From positions 1 to 64,000 of the forward strand of contig JAGCJX010000007.1 of the NCBI GenBank assembly GCA_017647795.1: a stretch of 64,000 nucleotides of DNA, in the 5' to 3' direction. This DNA is from Bacteroidales bacterium. GTDB taxonomy: Bacteria; Bacteroidota; Bacteroidia; Bacteroidales; UBA932. This document shows positions 25,434 through 34,868 of this stretch, one piece after another. Both the position numbers and the translations under genes were made by a program. The number at the start of each line of letters is the position of its first letter. Position 1 is the stretch's first letter. The notes below the pieces were generated by a model. The model worked only from the letters and a program-made list of their open reading frames with translations, had not been told where the DNA came from and ran no database searches.

Positions 25434-26708
25434 TTATAGGGTTGACGAATATACTTCTTTCATTTTCAAGGCGGCGTTTTCCCATTTGAGCGAATTCACT
25501 TCGTCCAAACCGCAACGCACGGCCATTTCAGGCAAAGCCGGGTAGTTGAGCAAGGCGTACATGGCATCGGCCATGGCATCGATGTCCCAAAAATCGACTT
25601 TGATGGCGTGTTTCAACACTTCGGCCACGCCAGATTGTTTGGAAATGATGGTCGGCACTTCGGCACGCATCGCTTCCAACGGAGAGATTCCGAACGGTTC
25701 GGACACCGAAGGCATCACGTACACGTCAGAATAGCAGAACATCCGTTGCACATCGGCTCCACGCAAGAAGCCGGTAAAATGGAACCGGTCAGCAATGCCC
25801 AATTTGGCAACACGACGGATGGAACGGTTCAACAGGTCACCGCTACCCGCCATCACAAAACGCACGTTCGGGCAACGTTTGAGCACCTTGTTGGCCGCTT
25901 CGATAAAGTACTCGGGACCTTTTTGGAAGGTAATCCGACCCAAGAAGGTCACCACTTTTTCCGGAACTCCGCGGGTTACATCCATGCGGTTGTGACCTTG
26001 GAAGTCCACCGCATTGTGGACCGTCACCACCTTGCTCGGATCGATGCCGTATTTGTTGATGACGATGTTGCGGGTCAGGTTACTTACGGTGATCACACGG
26101 TCCGCTTCCTGCATACCCAATTTTTCCAAAGCGTGTACTTGGGTGTTGACGTTCTCGCCACTGCGGTCGTACTCGGTTGCATGCACGTGGATTACCAACG
26201 GCTTGCCCGTCATACGTTTGGCAGCAATACCGGCCAAGTAGGTCAACCAGTCGTGGGCGTGGATGACATCAAAATCATTTTGCGAGGCAATGGTTCCACC
26301 GACCATGGCGTAACGAACCACCTCTTCCATCAAATTGGCTCCGTATTTTCCGGAGAATTTGAACTTTTGTTTGAAATCAACGCGAGACTCCTCAACTCGG
26401 GTTTGGCGGTCTTCGATCACTTCCGCAAATTGTTCGGGAGTCATATAAGGGATGATGTTTGAACCCACCCGCAAGAATTGGACGCGGTTGGAGAACAAAC
26501 GGGAATCATATACGGATGAGGAAGCCTCCACATCACTAGCGTTGATAATCTTTACAAAACTTTGGTCTTCGTCTCCGGAAGCCGAAGGCATCACGAACAA
26601 GACATCGACATCGTGTTTGGCCAAGCCTTTGACCATACCGTAGCAGGCAGTACCCAAACCTCCGGCGATATGCGGCGGGAACTCCCATCCAAACATCAAC
26701 ACTTTCAT
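25434..26708 (-). CDS. GT4-family glycosyltransferase of the glycogen locus
   Basis: The 424-residue GT-B enzyme has the N-terminal glycogen/starch synthase-like opening MKVLMFGWEFPPHIAGGLG, the HAHDWLTYLAGI block, and the C-terminal GT4 donor site EPFGISPLEAMRAEVP (E-x7-E). It transfers sugars from a nucleotide donor, probably to alpha-glucan given its neighbours. It overlaps the debranching-enzyme gene by 4 bases (ATGA-type coupling). Confidence 0.92.
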   Translation of the reverse strand: MKVLMFGWEFPPHIAGGLGTACYGMVKGLAKHDVDVLFVMPSASGDEDQSFVKIINASDVEASSSVYDSRLFSNRVQFLRVGSNIIPYMTPEQFAEVIEDRQTRVEESRVDFKQKFKFSGKYGANLMEEVVRYAMVGGTIASQNDFDVIHAHDWLTYLAGIAAKRMTGKPLVIHVHATEYDRSGENVNTQVHALEKLGMQEADRVITVSNLTRNIVINKYGIDPSKVVTVHNAVDFQGHNRMDVTRGVPEKVVTFLGRITFQKGPEYFIEAANKVLKRCPNVRFVMAGSGDLLNRSIRRVAKLGIADRFHFTGFLRGADVQRMFCYSDVYVMPSVSEPFGISPLEAMRAEVPTIISKQSGVAEVLKHAIKVDFWDIDAMADAMYALLNYPALPEMAVRCGLDEVNSLKWENAALKMKEVYSSTL

Positions 26709-28648
26709 AGACTATCCTCCTTGTATTTATCAATCAAATAAAATGCCCGCAACAATTCTGCAGCGCTGACCGAATAGGAAATGGCACCGTGCGGGAAGTG
26801 TGCCGGGTCTCCATCGTACAATTCTGCGATACAGCCCAAACCGTGAACGGTCATGTCTTCTTCGTAGGCCGCCACCAATTCAGCTGCCTTGCGAGCAAAG
26901 GCCTTGCCATAGAGACGGAACATGGCCTCGATGTAGAAGCCGGTCAACCAGCTACGGGTCGATCCTTGGTGGTATGCGTGGTCACGTTGATCCTGGTTGC
27001 CTTCGTAAACCCCTTTGTACAACGGGTTCTTCGGAGACAGGGTCCGCAGACCGCGGGTGGTCAGCAATTCCCGTTCAATCGCCTTCATCACCAACGCACG
27101 TACGGTCTCATCAATCGGAGAGTACGGCAATGCGCAGGCCCAAATTTGGTTGGGACGGGTCGAAATATCGCGGAAGCCGTTTTCGCCCAAATAGTCGGCC
27201 AAGTGTTGGCGCTCTTCCACCCAGAACATCGGGTAGTAATTCGCTTTCAGACGATCGCGCACTTCGATGGCTTGTTTGATCAGACGACTCTTCTTGTCTG
27301 CCGGCGAAGTGGCATGTTCGATGACGTAGCACAAAGCATTGTACCACAAAGCATTCATTTCCACTTGATAACCCGAGCGTTCGGTCACCGGATTTCCGTT
27401 GCTGTCGTACGCATTCATCCAACTCAAAGCCACGCCTTGGAGACGGGTCCACAACAGACCGTTGTCGTGCAGTTCCACACCAATGCGTTCGCCCTTGAGG
27501 AAGGTCTCCAGAATCTTCTTCAAGACCTTGGAGAATTTCTTCCAAGCCAAAGATTGGTCTCCCAGGTAGTCACCGAACAACTGAGCCACTCGGAACAGGT
27601 GCAATGCCGCATCGGCTTGTTTTGAGCCACTGTACAGTTGTTGGTCGTACTGGGCATATATGCCTTTGATGATTTCTTCAAAAGTCTTTTGATCACCGTC
27701 GTTGAACAAGGTCAGACCCGGCAAAGCCAACAAAGACTGGCGCAAACCGTTGTCCAACCAAGAATAACCGCTCACCACACTGGTCAAACCGTTGCGACGG
27801 CTCACACATTGTTTGGCCGCCAAACGCAAGCAGTCCCGGTAGCTGGAACGGCCCAAACGCATTTGGAACTCTTTGTCGTACTGACGGGACAGGCCACGGG
27901 GAGCTACCTCGGTGGTAGAAACCGAAAGGATGATGGACTCACCGCACTGGATCGGCATTTCAAAAACACCGGGCACGTACAAGTCCTCAGCATATTCGAA
28001 TCCACGACGTTTTTCTTCTTGGTACTCCACACCGTAATACCAGTTCGGGTTGTGGATGTATTCCACTGCTTTGTTGAACTGGATGTAGAGGTTCGGGAAA
28101 CCTTCGTACATGTTGTAACGGCATCCGTTGGCCACTACCTCGTAGCGTTTGTCCGCCTGATCGTTGGCGTGGGTCAAGGTGTGGATGTCGCGGTAAGACA
28201 AGAAAGGCTTGATTCGAAGGGTGGTTTGCGAATGAGCCTCCAACAACGTGTATTTGATCAGCAGACGTTCTTCGTTGTGCAGGAACAGCACCGATTTGCG
28301 GAACAACATCCCCCCAACACGGTAAGTGATGTCGTGACTGCGATCCAATTCAAAATCCACGATGTATTTGTGTCCTCTCGGCTCATAAACATCACCGTAT
28401 GAACGAATTCCCAAGTTGAACTCGTGTTCGTGCTGTACCAGCGACTCGTCTACCGCAGACAGCAGGATGTGTTTGCGGCCTTCAAAACGGTCGATCGGCA
28501 AAACAAAAAGACCGTGGTATTTGCGTGTGTTACAACCCACCAAGGTTGTATTGCAATACCCGCCAGCCCGGTTGCTTGACAACACTTCTCGCTTGAGTGA
28601 ATATTCCAAATTCACCAGCTCGGTCTTGTTAAACTTCAAATAAGCCAT
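26705..28648 (-). CDS. Glycogen debranching enzyme (amylo-alpha-1,6-glucosidase)
   Basis: The 647-residue protein has the N-terminal GDE domain (NRAGGYCNTTLVGCNTRKYH) and a C-terminal (alpha/alpha)6-barrel with the blocks LHDNGLLWTRLQGVALSWMNA and HQGSTRSWLTGFYIEAM. It hydrolyses the alpha-1,6 branch stubs left by phosphorylase. It is transcribed after glgB and coupled to the GT4 gene. Confidence 0.94.
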   Translation of the reverse strand: MAYLKFNKTELVNLEYSLKREVLSSNRAGGYCNTTLVGCNTRKYHGLFVLPIDRFEGRKHILLSAVDESLVQHEHEFNLGIRSYGDVYEPRGHKYIVDFELDRSHDITYRVGGMLFRKSVLFLHNEERLLIKYTLLEAHSQTTLRIKPFLSYRDIHTLTHANDQADKRYEVVANGCRYNMYEGFPNLYIQFNKAVEYIHNPNWYYGVEYQEEKRRGFEYAEDLYVPGVFEMPIQCGESIILSVSTTEVAPRGLSRQYDKEFQMRLGRSSYRDCLRLAAKQCVSRRNGLTSVVSGYSWLDNGLRQSLLALPGLTLFNDGDQKTFEEIIKGIYAQYDQQLYSGSKQADAALHLFRVAQLFGDYLGDQSLAWKKFSKVLKKILETFLKGERIGVELHDNGLLWTRLQGVALSWMNAYDSNGNPVTERSGYQVEMNALWYNALCYVIEHATSPADKKSRLIKQAIEVRDRLKANYYPMFWVEERQHLADYLGENGFRDISTRPNQIWACALPYSPIDETVRALVMKAIERELLTTRGLRTLSPKNPLYKGVYEGNQDQRDHAYHQGSTRSWLTGFYIEAMFRLYGKAFARKAAELVAAYEEDMTVHGLGCIAELYDGDPAHFPHGAISYSVSAAELLRAFYLIDKYKEDSL

Positions 28649-28676
28649 ATATGTAAGGTATTTAACTTCAATTTTG

Positions 28677-30653
28677 TTATTCTTCCAATTTCAAAACCAC
28701 AGCGGAACGGCTCGGAAGATACAGGGAAAGCCGGTTGCGGCCCTCTTCAAACTGGGTAAAATAAAAATTCCCGGCCTCGATTCTATCAAAGCCATCGTAA
28801 CTTTTTTGATCCGTATCCAGTACCCATTTATACTTTCCGGCAGGTGCGTCCACACGAAAATCCGAGAAAGACTTTAAAGGATTGAAATTGAACGCAAAGA
28901 TATACCTTCCGCGCTTAAAAATCAAAATTTTCCGTTCTTCGTCTTGCCAAAGATGTTCCACCGAATCGTAAAGCCAACGGCCTGAAACCGCCTCCCGAAT
29001 CATTGTACGCTCAAAATTTCGCAATCTTCCATATCGCAAGTAGCCGTTGTCCGCCAACGACCATTGGCGACGGGCATATTGGTACGACCAGTCGTTCCCC
29101 TGTCTGGGGAAATCAATCCACTCGGGATGGCCGAATTCGTTGCCCATAAAAGTCAGGTAACCGTCACCGGCAGCCGCCAACGTCACCAGCCGGATCATCT
29201 TGTGCAAGGCAATGCCCCGTTCCACCACCAGATTGGGTTTGTCCAGTTCCATGCCGGTGTACATTTCCTTGCCCAACAGACGGAACAGCAAAGCCTGGTC
29301 ACCCACCATGGCCTGGTCGTGGCATTCGGCATAACTGATGGTCCGTTCTTCGACCCGCTTGTTGACACATTCGTAGAAAATCTCACCCACACGCCAGTCC
29401 TCATCGGAACGTTCCTTGATCCATTTGATCCAATTGTCAGCAATGCCCATGCTCATCCGGAAATCAAAACCAAAACCTCCCTCGGACAGCGGCGCCGCCA
29501 AACCCGGCATTCCACTCACCTCCTCGGCAATGGTAATGGCATCCGGATACACTTCGTGTACCAGCTCGTTGGCCAACGCCAGGTAGGTCAAGGCGTCGGA
29601 ATCCTGTCCACCATCGAAATAGGCCTCGTAATTCACAAAGGAACGGCCCAAACCGTGGTCGTAGTAAATCATGCTGGTCACCCCGTCAAAGCGAAAACCA
29701 TCCAGCCGGTATTCTTCCAACCAGAATTTCAGGTTGGACAAAAGGAAATGCACCGTAGCATCCTTTCCATAATCAAAGCAACGGGTACCCCAGGCCGGAT
29801 GCTGACCGCGATCCCCTGCATGGAAGTACAAGGTATCGGTACCGTCCAAACAACCGATTCCTTCAGCCTCATTGCCCACCGCATGGGAGTGTACCACGTC
29901 CATCACAACGGCAATGCCGGCCTTGTGCGCCTCATCCACCAGGCGTTTGAAATCTTCAGGAGTACCGAAGCGCGAACTCAAAGCAAAAAAATTGGAAACC
30001 TGGTAGCCGAAGGAACCGTAATAGGGATGTTCCTGCAGGGCCATGATTTGCAAAGTATTGTATCCCAAATCAATCACCTTGGGCAGCACCTCCTGCCGGA
30101 AATGCGAGAACGAAGCCACGCCGTGCTCTTCCGAACTCATGCCGATGTGCACTTCGTAAATCAGCGGATGCTCTACCCGGGGCGGACGAGCCGATTTCCA
30201 ACGATAAGGCGTCGGCGGATCCCAGATTTGAGCCGAGAACTGTTTGGTCTGCTGGTCCTGCACACAACGGGTCGCATACGCCGGCAGCCGCTCGCCACCG
30301 CCTCCCTGCCAGTGCACCGACCAACGGAACAACATCCCGTGCGGCGCCTTCGACAACGGCAGACGCAACTCCCAGTTTCCATCCCCCAAGGGGCGGAACG
30401 CATATTCGGGATCCTCCCGCCAACCGTTGCATTCACCAATCAGGTACAACGACACAGCGTTCGGCAACCATTCCCGGAACACCCGTTCTTTCTTTTCCCG
30501 GTGTACTCCGTAAAACAAATGGTTGTTGGCCTTGCCCGAAAGCGGTTGTCCATACCCTGCAATTTCTTGTTTGCGGCGGACAATCTCTTGATAACGGGCT
30601 GTGATCACCCGTTGAAACGGTTCCAAATAGGGATCTTTGTCGTATATCATCAT
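28677..30653 (-). CDS. glgB: 1,4-alpha-glucan branching enzyme
   Basis: The 658-residue enzyme has an N-terminal CBM48 domain and a GH13 barrel with DVVHSHAVGN, the nucleophile region DGFRFDGVTSMIYYDHG and the acid region ITIAEEVSGMPG. The EVH...EGIGCLDGTDTLYFH layout resembles eukaryotic-type (GH13_8) branching enzymes rather than E. coli GlgB. It introduces alpha-1,6 branches into glycogen. Two adjacent ATGs (30653, 30650) are possible; an upstream ATG would run into xseB. It is the first glycogen gene of the run. Confidence 0.93.
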   Translation of the reverse strand: MMIYDKDPYLEPFQRVITARYQEIVRRKQEIAGYGQPLSGKANNHLFYGVHREKKERVFREWLPNAVSLYLIGECNGWREDPEYAFRPLGDGNWELRLPLSKAPHGMLFRWSVHWQGGGGERLPAYATRCVQDQQTKQFSAQIWDPPTPYRWKSARPPRVEHPLIYEVHIGMSSEEHGVASFSHFRQEVLPKVIDLGYNTLQIMALQEHPYYGSFGYQVSNFFALSSRFGTPEDFKRLVDEAHKAGIAVVMDVVHSHAVGNEAEGIGCLDGTDTLYFHAGDRGQHPAWGTRCFDYGKDATVHFLLSNLKFWLEEYRLDGFRFDGVTSMIYYDHGLGRSFVNYEAYFDGGQDSDALTYLALANELVHEVYPDAITIAEEVSGMPGLAAPLSEGGFGFDFRMSMGIADNWIKWIKERSDEDWRVGEIFYECVNKRVEERTISYAECHDQAMVGDQALLFRLLGKEMYTGMELDKPNLVVERGIALHKMIRLVTLAAAGDGYLTFMGNEFGHPEWIDFPRQGNDWSYQYARRQWSLADNGYLRYGRLRNFERTMIREAVSGRWLYDSVEHLWQDEERKILIFKRGRYIFAFNFNPLKSFSDFRVDAPAGKYKWVLDTDQKSYDGFDRIEAGNFYFTQFEEGRNRLSLYLPSRSAVVLKLEE

Positions 30654-30663
30654 ACCCAAGGTT

Positions 30664-30843
30664 TTATTGTTTTGCAATCACAGACTCTGTGGTCCGAAGC
30701 ATTTCCCGACACTGCTCCACCAATTCCCGGCCGCGACGGATGTCTTCCATCGTTTCCGCAAACGTCCGGTTCGGATCCTCAATCCGTTCCACCAACGTCT
30801 CCAGCTCCTTCACGGATGCTTCGTAAGTCTTTTTTTCTTCCAT
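30664..30843 (-). CDS. xseB: Exodeoxyribonuclease VII small subunit
   Basis: The 59-residue protein carries the XseB helices (YEASVKELETLVERIED and FAETMEDIRRGRELVEQC). It binds XseA to form exonuclease VII, which degrades single-stranded DNA. The ATG at 30843 lies 2 bases after the xseA stop; longer starts overlap xseA. It lies 10 bases before glgB. Confidence 0.93.
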   Translation of the reverse strand: MEEKKTYEASVKELETLVERIEDPNRTFAETMEDIRRGRELVEQCREMLRTTESVIAKQ

Positions 30844-30845
30844 AG

Positions 30846-32066
30846 TTATTTGGTTTCTTTTTGAGTCACTTCCATTACCTGACAACGGACCACCCCGTCC
30901 AGGAATTGGATTTCAAGTTCCTGTTCCGGCTGCAAAGCCGCTGCCCGAGCCACCTTCTTGCCTTGTTGCTGCACCAATGCATAACCCTTTTCCAGCAAAT
31001 ACGACGGATTGCCACCCTCCAGGCGCTGGCTCAACAGATCCAACCGGTGGGTCTCCCGCGCAAGTCGCAGGCGCATCGCCACCTCCATGCGTTGCAGCAT
31101 CCGATCCAACTCCCGGTGCGCCTCGTTCAATTTGGAACGCACGCCCAACGCCAAGCGGGCTGCCAACGACAACACCATTGCCTCTTCCTGCTGAATCCGC
31201 TCGATCAGAAAATGGGCCAAAGCCGTCGGAGTTTTCAGGTAGCGGGCTGCCACCATGTCCACAATGTGATGATCCTGCTCGTGTCCAATAGCGGTCAACA
31301 CCGGCAAAGGGAATTGGGCCACGTGCACTGCCAGTTCGTAGTCATCAAAACAACGCAAGTCGGTTGCGGAACCACCTCCCCGGAGGATCAGGACGGCATC
31401 AAAACCCGGTCTATCCTCCGAAACAAACGCCTCCTCTGCCGCCATCACCTGGTCCAGCGCCGCTTCGATGGAGGCCGGAGCCTCCGCCCCTTGCATCATC
31501 GCCGGAAACAGGGTGTATTCATACGCATAACCGTATTCATTGCCTTCCAGATGGCGCACAAAATCCAGGTACCCGGCCGCCGTCTCGGAAGAGATCACCG
31601 CCACCCTGCGCACCAGACGCGGCAACGGCAAGGTCCGATTCATCTCGAACATACCTTCCTGCTTGAGGCGGGCCAAAATCCGTTGACGCAACAGTTCTTC
31701 TTCTCCAACCGTACACGAAGGGTCGATGTCCTGCACGACCAGAGTCAGGCCGTATAACTCGCTGTATTGGACCTGTACCCGCAGAAGCACCTGCATCCCC
31801 ACCGCCAGCGACCGTCCGGTCACTGACTCAAAATAGGGTCGCAACATCCGCCAGGTGGAACTCCAGACAACCGCCCGAGCCTGTGCCCGAAGCGGTGCAT
31901 CTTCCGCCTCCTTGTCAATCAAATCCAGGTAACAATGACCGTTGGCCGTCTCCTTGATTGCATTGATTTCTGCACGAATCCAGACATAGTTCGGCAGGCT
32001 CGCCGCCAAGTGACGGCGGATCTGCTCACAGAGGGAGAACAAGGAGATTTCAGATCCGTTTTTCAT
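30846..32066 (-). CDS. xseA: Exodeoxyribonuclease VII large subunit
   Basis: The 406-residue protein has an N-terminal OB-fold (YVWIRAEINAIKETANGHCYLDLID) and the exonuclease VII core with AVISSETAAGYLDF, ILRGGGSATDL and TAIGHEQDHHIVDMVA. It is the catalytic subunit of the single-strand exonuclease. The start at 32066 begins with the family N-terminus; an ATG at 32111 adds an atypical extension. It opens a minus-strand run (xseA, xseB, glycogen genes) and is divergent from engB. Confidence 0.95.
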   Translation of the reverse strand: MKNGSEISLFSLCEQIRRHLAASLPNYVWIRAEINAIKETANGHCYLDLIDKEAEDAPLRAQARAVVWSSTWRMLRPYFESVTGRSLAVGMQVLLRVQVQYSELYGLTLVVQDIDPSCTVGEEELLRQRILARLKQEGMFEMNRTLPLPRLVRRVAVISSETAAGYLDFVRHLEGNEYGYAYEYTLFPAMMQGAEAPASIEAALDQVMAAEEAFVSEDRPGFDAVLILRGGGSATDLRCFDDYELAVHVAQFPLPVLTAIGHEQDHHIVDMVAARYLKTPTALAHFLIERIQQEEAMVLSLAARLALGVRSKLNEAHRELDRMLQRMEVAMRLRLARETHRLDLLSQRLEGGNPSYLLEKGYALVQQQGKKVARAAALQPEQELEIQFLDGVVRCQVMEVTQKETK

Positions 32067-32128
32067 ATTTTTTCCACCTACAAAAATAACATTTTTATCT
32101 TTTTTTCGCACCTTTGTTTTCGCTTTTG

Positions 32129-32136
32129 TATTTTTG
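32129..32136 (+). promoter_or_regulatory. -7 promoter element of engB
   Basis: TATTTTTG matches the -7 consensus and lies 19 bases before the engB start codon. The region upstream is T-rich; a TTTT stretch lies at about the -33 distance but is not distinctive. Confidence 0.5.
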
Positions 32137-32155
32137 CGTTTTGAAGTAGTTTACT

Positions 32156-32752
32156 ATGATTGTATCCAAAGCTTTCTTTAGTGTCAGCAGCCCCTCGGTT
32201 AACCATGGACCGAAAGTCCCGAAACCGGAATTTGCGTTCGTCGGCCGTTCCAACGTCGGCAAATCTTCCCTTATCAACATGCTCTGCCGACAAAAGAACT
32301 TGGCACACACCTCTGCAAAACCGGGTAAAACCCAGTTGATCAACTACTTCATCATCAACGACGAATGGTATTTGGTCGACTTGCCGGGTTACGGTTATGC
32401 CAAAGCCTCCAAAAACGTGTTGAGCAAGTTGGACAAGATGATTCGGGACTATGTCAACCTCTCCCCGAAACTCGTCAACTTGTTCGTCCTGATCGACAGC
32501 CGCCACGCCCTCCAGGCCATTGACTTGGAATTCATGCAAATGCTGGGCGAAGCCGGCATCCCCTTCTCCATTATTTACACCAAGGCCGACAAACTGGGCC
32601 CCAACGCCCTCAAAACCAACCTCGAAAAAATCGAGAGCGCCTTGTTGGAATACTGGGAAGAACTCCCGCCCCGCTTCATCACCTCCTCCGAGAAAGGCAT
32701 CGGCCGGGATGAGGTATTGAACTACATTGAAAACATTTTACAAACCGTATAA
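32156..32752 (+). CDS. engB: Ribosome biogenesis GTP-binding protein EngB (YihA/YsxC)
   Basis: The 198-residue GTPase shows G1 GRSNVGKSSL, G3 DLPGYG and G4 TKADK, with the typical short length of the EngB family. It assists maturation of the large ribosomal subunit. It starts a plus-strand run with prs, 18 bases downstream. Confidence 0.96.
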   Translation: MIVSKAFFSVSSPSVNHGPKVPKPEFAFVGRSNVGKSSLINMLCRQKNLAHTSAKPGKTQLINYFIINDEWYLVDLPGYGYAKASKNVLSKLDKMIRDYVNLSPKLVNLFVLIDSRHALQAIDLEFMQMLGEAGIPFSIIYTKADKLGPNALKTNLEKIESALLEYWEELPPRFITSSEKGIGRDEVLNYIENILQTV

Positions 32753-32770
32753 TTTTAATCTTGCACCATT

Positions 32771-33721
32771 ATGGATCACATGCACCAGATCAAAATCTTC
32801 TCTTGCAGAAGTTCTCGCTACTTGGCTGAAAAGATCGCAAAACATTTGGGATTGGACGTAGGACAATCCGTAGTTTCTGTGTTCAGCGACGGCGAATTCC
32901 AACCGGCTTTTGACGAAAGCGTACGTGGCGCCACCGTCTTCATCGTTCAATCCACCTACCCGCCGGTAGACAACTTGTTCGAACTGTTGTTGATGATTGA
33001 CGCTGCACGCCGTGCTTCTGCGTACAAAGTAAATGCTGTCATTCCCTACTTCGGTTGGGCACGCCAAGACCGCAAAGACCGTCCGCGTGTTTCCATCGGT
33101 GCAAAACTGGTAGCGAACTTGCTTCACGCTGCAGGTTGCGACCGAGTTATGACCGCAGACTTGCACGCTGACCAAATCCAAGGATTCTTTGATTTCCCTG
33201 TGGATCACATCTATGCAAGCTCCATCTTCTTGCCTTACCTCCGCAGCTTGAACATCGACAACTTGTCCATCGCGGCTCCCGACATGGGTGGTGCAAAACG
33301 CGCCAACGCTTACGCCCGCATTTTGGGTTGTCCCCTGATCGTTTGCCACAAATCACGCGAACGTGCCAACGTAGTCGGCTCCATGACCGCTATCGGTGAA
33401 GTAGAAGGCAAAAACATCGTCATCGTAGACGACATGATCGACACCGCAGGAACCATTACCAAAGCGGCTGATATGTTGATGGAAAAAGGTGCGTTGAGCG
33501 TACGCGCATTGGCAACTCACCCGGTATTGTCCGGTCCTGCTTACGACCGCATTGCAAAATCCAGCTTGTGCGAAGTGGTGGTAACCGACACCATTCCTCT
33601 CCGCCAACCGGAAGGTGCTGACATTTCAAAATTCAAAATTTTGTCTGTAGCTGAAATCTTTGCCGATGTCATCGACAAAGTTTACAACTACAAACCGATC
33701 AGCACCAGCTTTATTTTCTAA
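32771..33721 (+). CDS. prs: Ribose-phosphate pyrophosphokinase
   Basis: The 316-residue cytoplasmic enzyme makes PRPP from ribose 5-phosphate and ATP. It shows the N-terminal SRYLAEKIAKHLG, the flexible loop ARQDRKDRPRVSIGAKL, the ADLHADQIQGFFD motif and the PRPP loop VIVDDMIDTAGT. It precedes nadE, which does not use PRPP directly but belongs to the NAD pathway that does. Confidence 0.97.
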   Translation: MDHMHQIKIFSCRSSRYLAEKIAKHLGLDVGQSVVSVFSDGEFQPAFDESVRGATVFIVQSTYPPVDNLFELLLMIDAARRASAYKVNAVIPYFGWARQDRKDRPRVSIGAKLVANLLHAAGCDRVMTADLHADQIQGFFDFPVDHIYASSIFLPYLRSLNIDNLSIAAPDMGGAKRANAYARILGCPLIVCHKSRERANVVGSMTAIGEVEGKNIVIVDDMIDTAGTITKAADMLMEKGALSVRALATHPVLSGPAYDRIAKSSLCEVVVTDTIPLRQPEGADISKFKILSVAEIFADVIDKVYNYKPISTSFIF

Positions 33722-33739
33722 TCCGAAATACTCACGACC

Positions 33740-34582
33740 ATGTTAAATCCCAAATCCGTTGAAACCGTCCACCGGGAACTCATTGATCTGATCCGCGTTT
33801 TCTTTGAACGTGCACACTGCAAAAAAGCAGTATTGGGCCTTTCCGGCGGTATTGATTCTGCGTTGGTCGCTGCCCTGGTGACCGAAGCCTTGGGTCCGGA
33901 AAACGTGACCGGCATCCTGATGCCCTCCCAATTTTCCACCCTCCACTCGGTCAACGACGCCGTTGAATTGAGCAGTAACCTGGGCATCCAATACTACATT
34001 GTACCGATTGAAAAGATCTACAGTCGTTACATGATGGAACTGGTTCCGGCTTTCGGATGGGACAACACATGGGACAACACCCAAGAAAACCTGCAAGCCC
34101 GCATCCGGGGTGCCATCCTGATGGCCTACTCCAACCGCCACGGTGCCTTGGTCCTCAACACTTCCAACAAAAGTGAAATGGCCATGGGCTACGGAACCTT
34201 GTACGGAGACCTCTGCGGAGCTTTGATGGTCTTGGGCGATTTGTATAAAGTAGAAGTCTTTGAATTGTCGCGCTATTTGAACCGGGAACGGGAGATCATC
34301 CCCGTTTCGACGCTGACCAAAGCGCCCTCGGCCGAATTGCGCGACGATCAAAAAGACAGCGACAGCCTCCCTCCCTACGAAGTGATGGACCCGCTGTTGT
34401 ATGCTTTGATTGAAAAGGAAATGGCACCCGAGACCCTGATTCAAGAAGGTGCTGACCCTGCCATCGTGGAACGCATCGTCCGCTTGCGGAGTGCCTCCCG
34501 TTTCAAAGCCCTCCAACTTCCTCCGATGTTGAAGGTGTCTGAGAAACCGTTGTTGGATCCGAGCAAATGGGTCACCTTATGA
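33740..34582 (+). CDS. nadE: NAD+ synthase (synthetase domain only)
   Basis: The 280-residue protein carries the ATP pyrophosphatase loop LSGGIDSALVAAL and the family blocks RIRGAILMAYSNRHGALVLNTSNKSE and TKAPSAELR. It has no glutaminase domain, so it would use ammonia or another source of it. It converts nicotinic acid adenine dinucleotide to NAD. Its stop overlaps the start of the next gene by ATGA. Confidence 0.95.
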   Translation: MLNPKSVETVHRELIDLIRVFFERAHCKKAVLGLSGGIDSALVAALVTEALGPENVTGILMPSQFSTLHSVNDAVELSSNLGIQYYIVPIEKIYSRYMMELVPAFGWDNTWDNTQENLQARIRGAILMAYSNRHGALVLNTSNKSEMAMGYGTLYGDLCGALMVLGDLYKVEVFELSRYLNREREIIPVSTLTKAPSAELRDDQKDSDSLPPYEVMDPLLYALIEKEMAPETLIQEGADPAIVERIVRLRSASRFKALQLPPMLKVSEKPLLDPSKWVTL

Positions 34583-34845
34583 TCAAAGCCGTCCTCCTGC
34601 TCACCCTGGTCATCGTCGGCATAGCAATTTTCCTGCTCTGCTTCAACGTAATTTTCCGAAAAGACGGAAAATTCCCAGAAACCGAAGTTGGACACAACAA
34701 AGAAATGCGCAAACGGGGCCTCATTTGCGCAAAAGAAGAAGAAATCCGGATGCTGCGTCGCGAAAGCCGCAAACTGCGTGACAAAAGCTGTTCGGACGAA
34801 GGATGCGGCAGCTGTACCACCGGCTGCGGTCCCGAGAACTTGTAA
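34579..34845 (+). CDS. Small membrane protein with Cys-rich C-terminus
   Basis: The 88-residue protein has one N-terminal membrane helix ([20 protein letters not shown]), a middle block ([22 protein letters not shown]) that looks conserved, and a C-terminal cysteine cluster [13 protein letters not shown] that could bind a metal or iron-sulfur cluster. No characterised family is recognised. It starts by 4-base overlap with the nadE stop and lies 23 bases before der. Confidence 0.75.
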   Translation: MIKAVLLLTLVIVGIAIFLLCFNVIFRKDGKFPETEVGHNKEMRKRGLICAKEEEIRMLRRESRKLRDKSCSDEGCGSCTTGCGPENL

Positions 34846-34868
34846 CCCTGAATAGAGAGAAAGAACGT

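Noticed and set aside
32067..32155. Replication origin at the switch from mostly minus to mostly plus genes
   Set aside because: No DnaA boxes, no dnaA or parAB genes and no AT-rich unwinding block were seen; a switch in gene direction alone is not enough.
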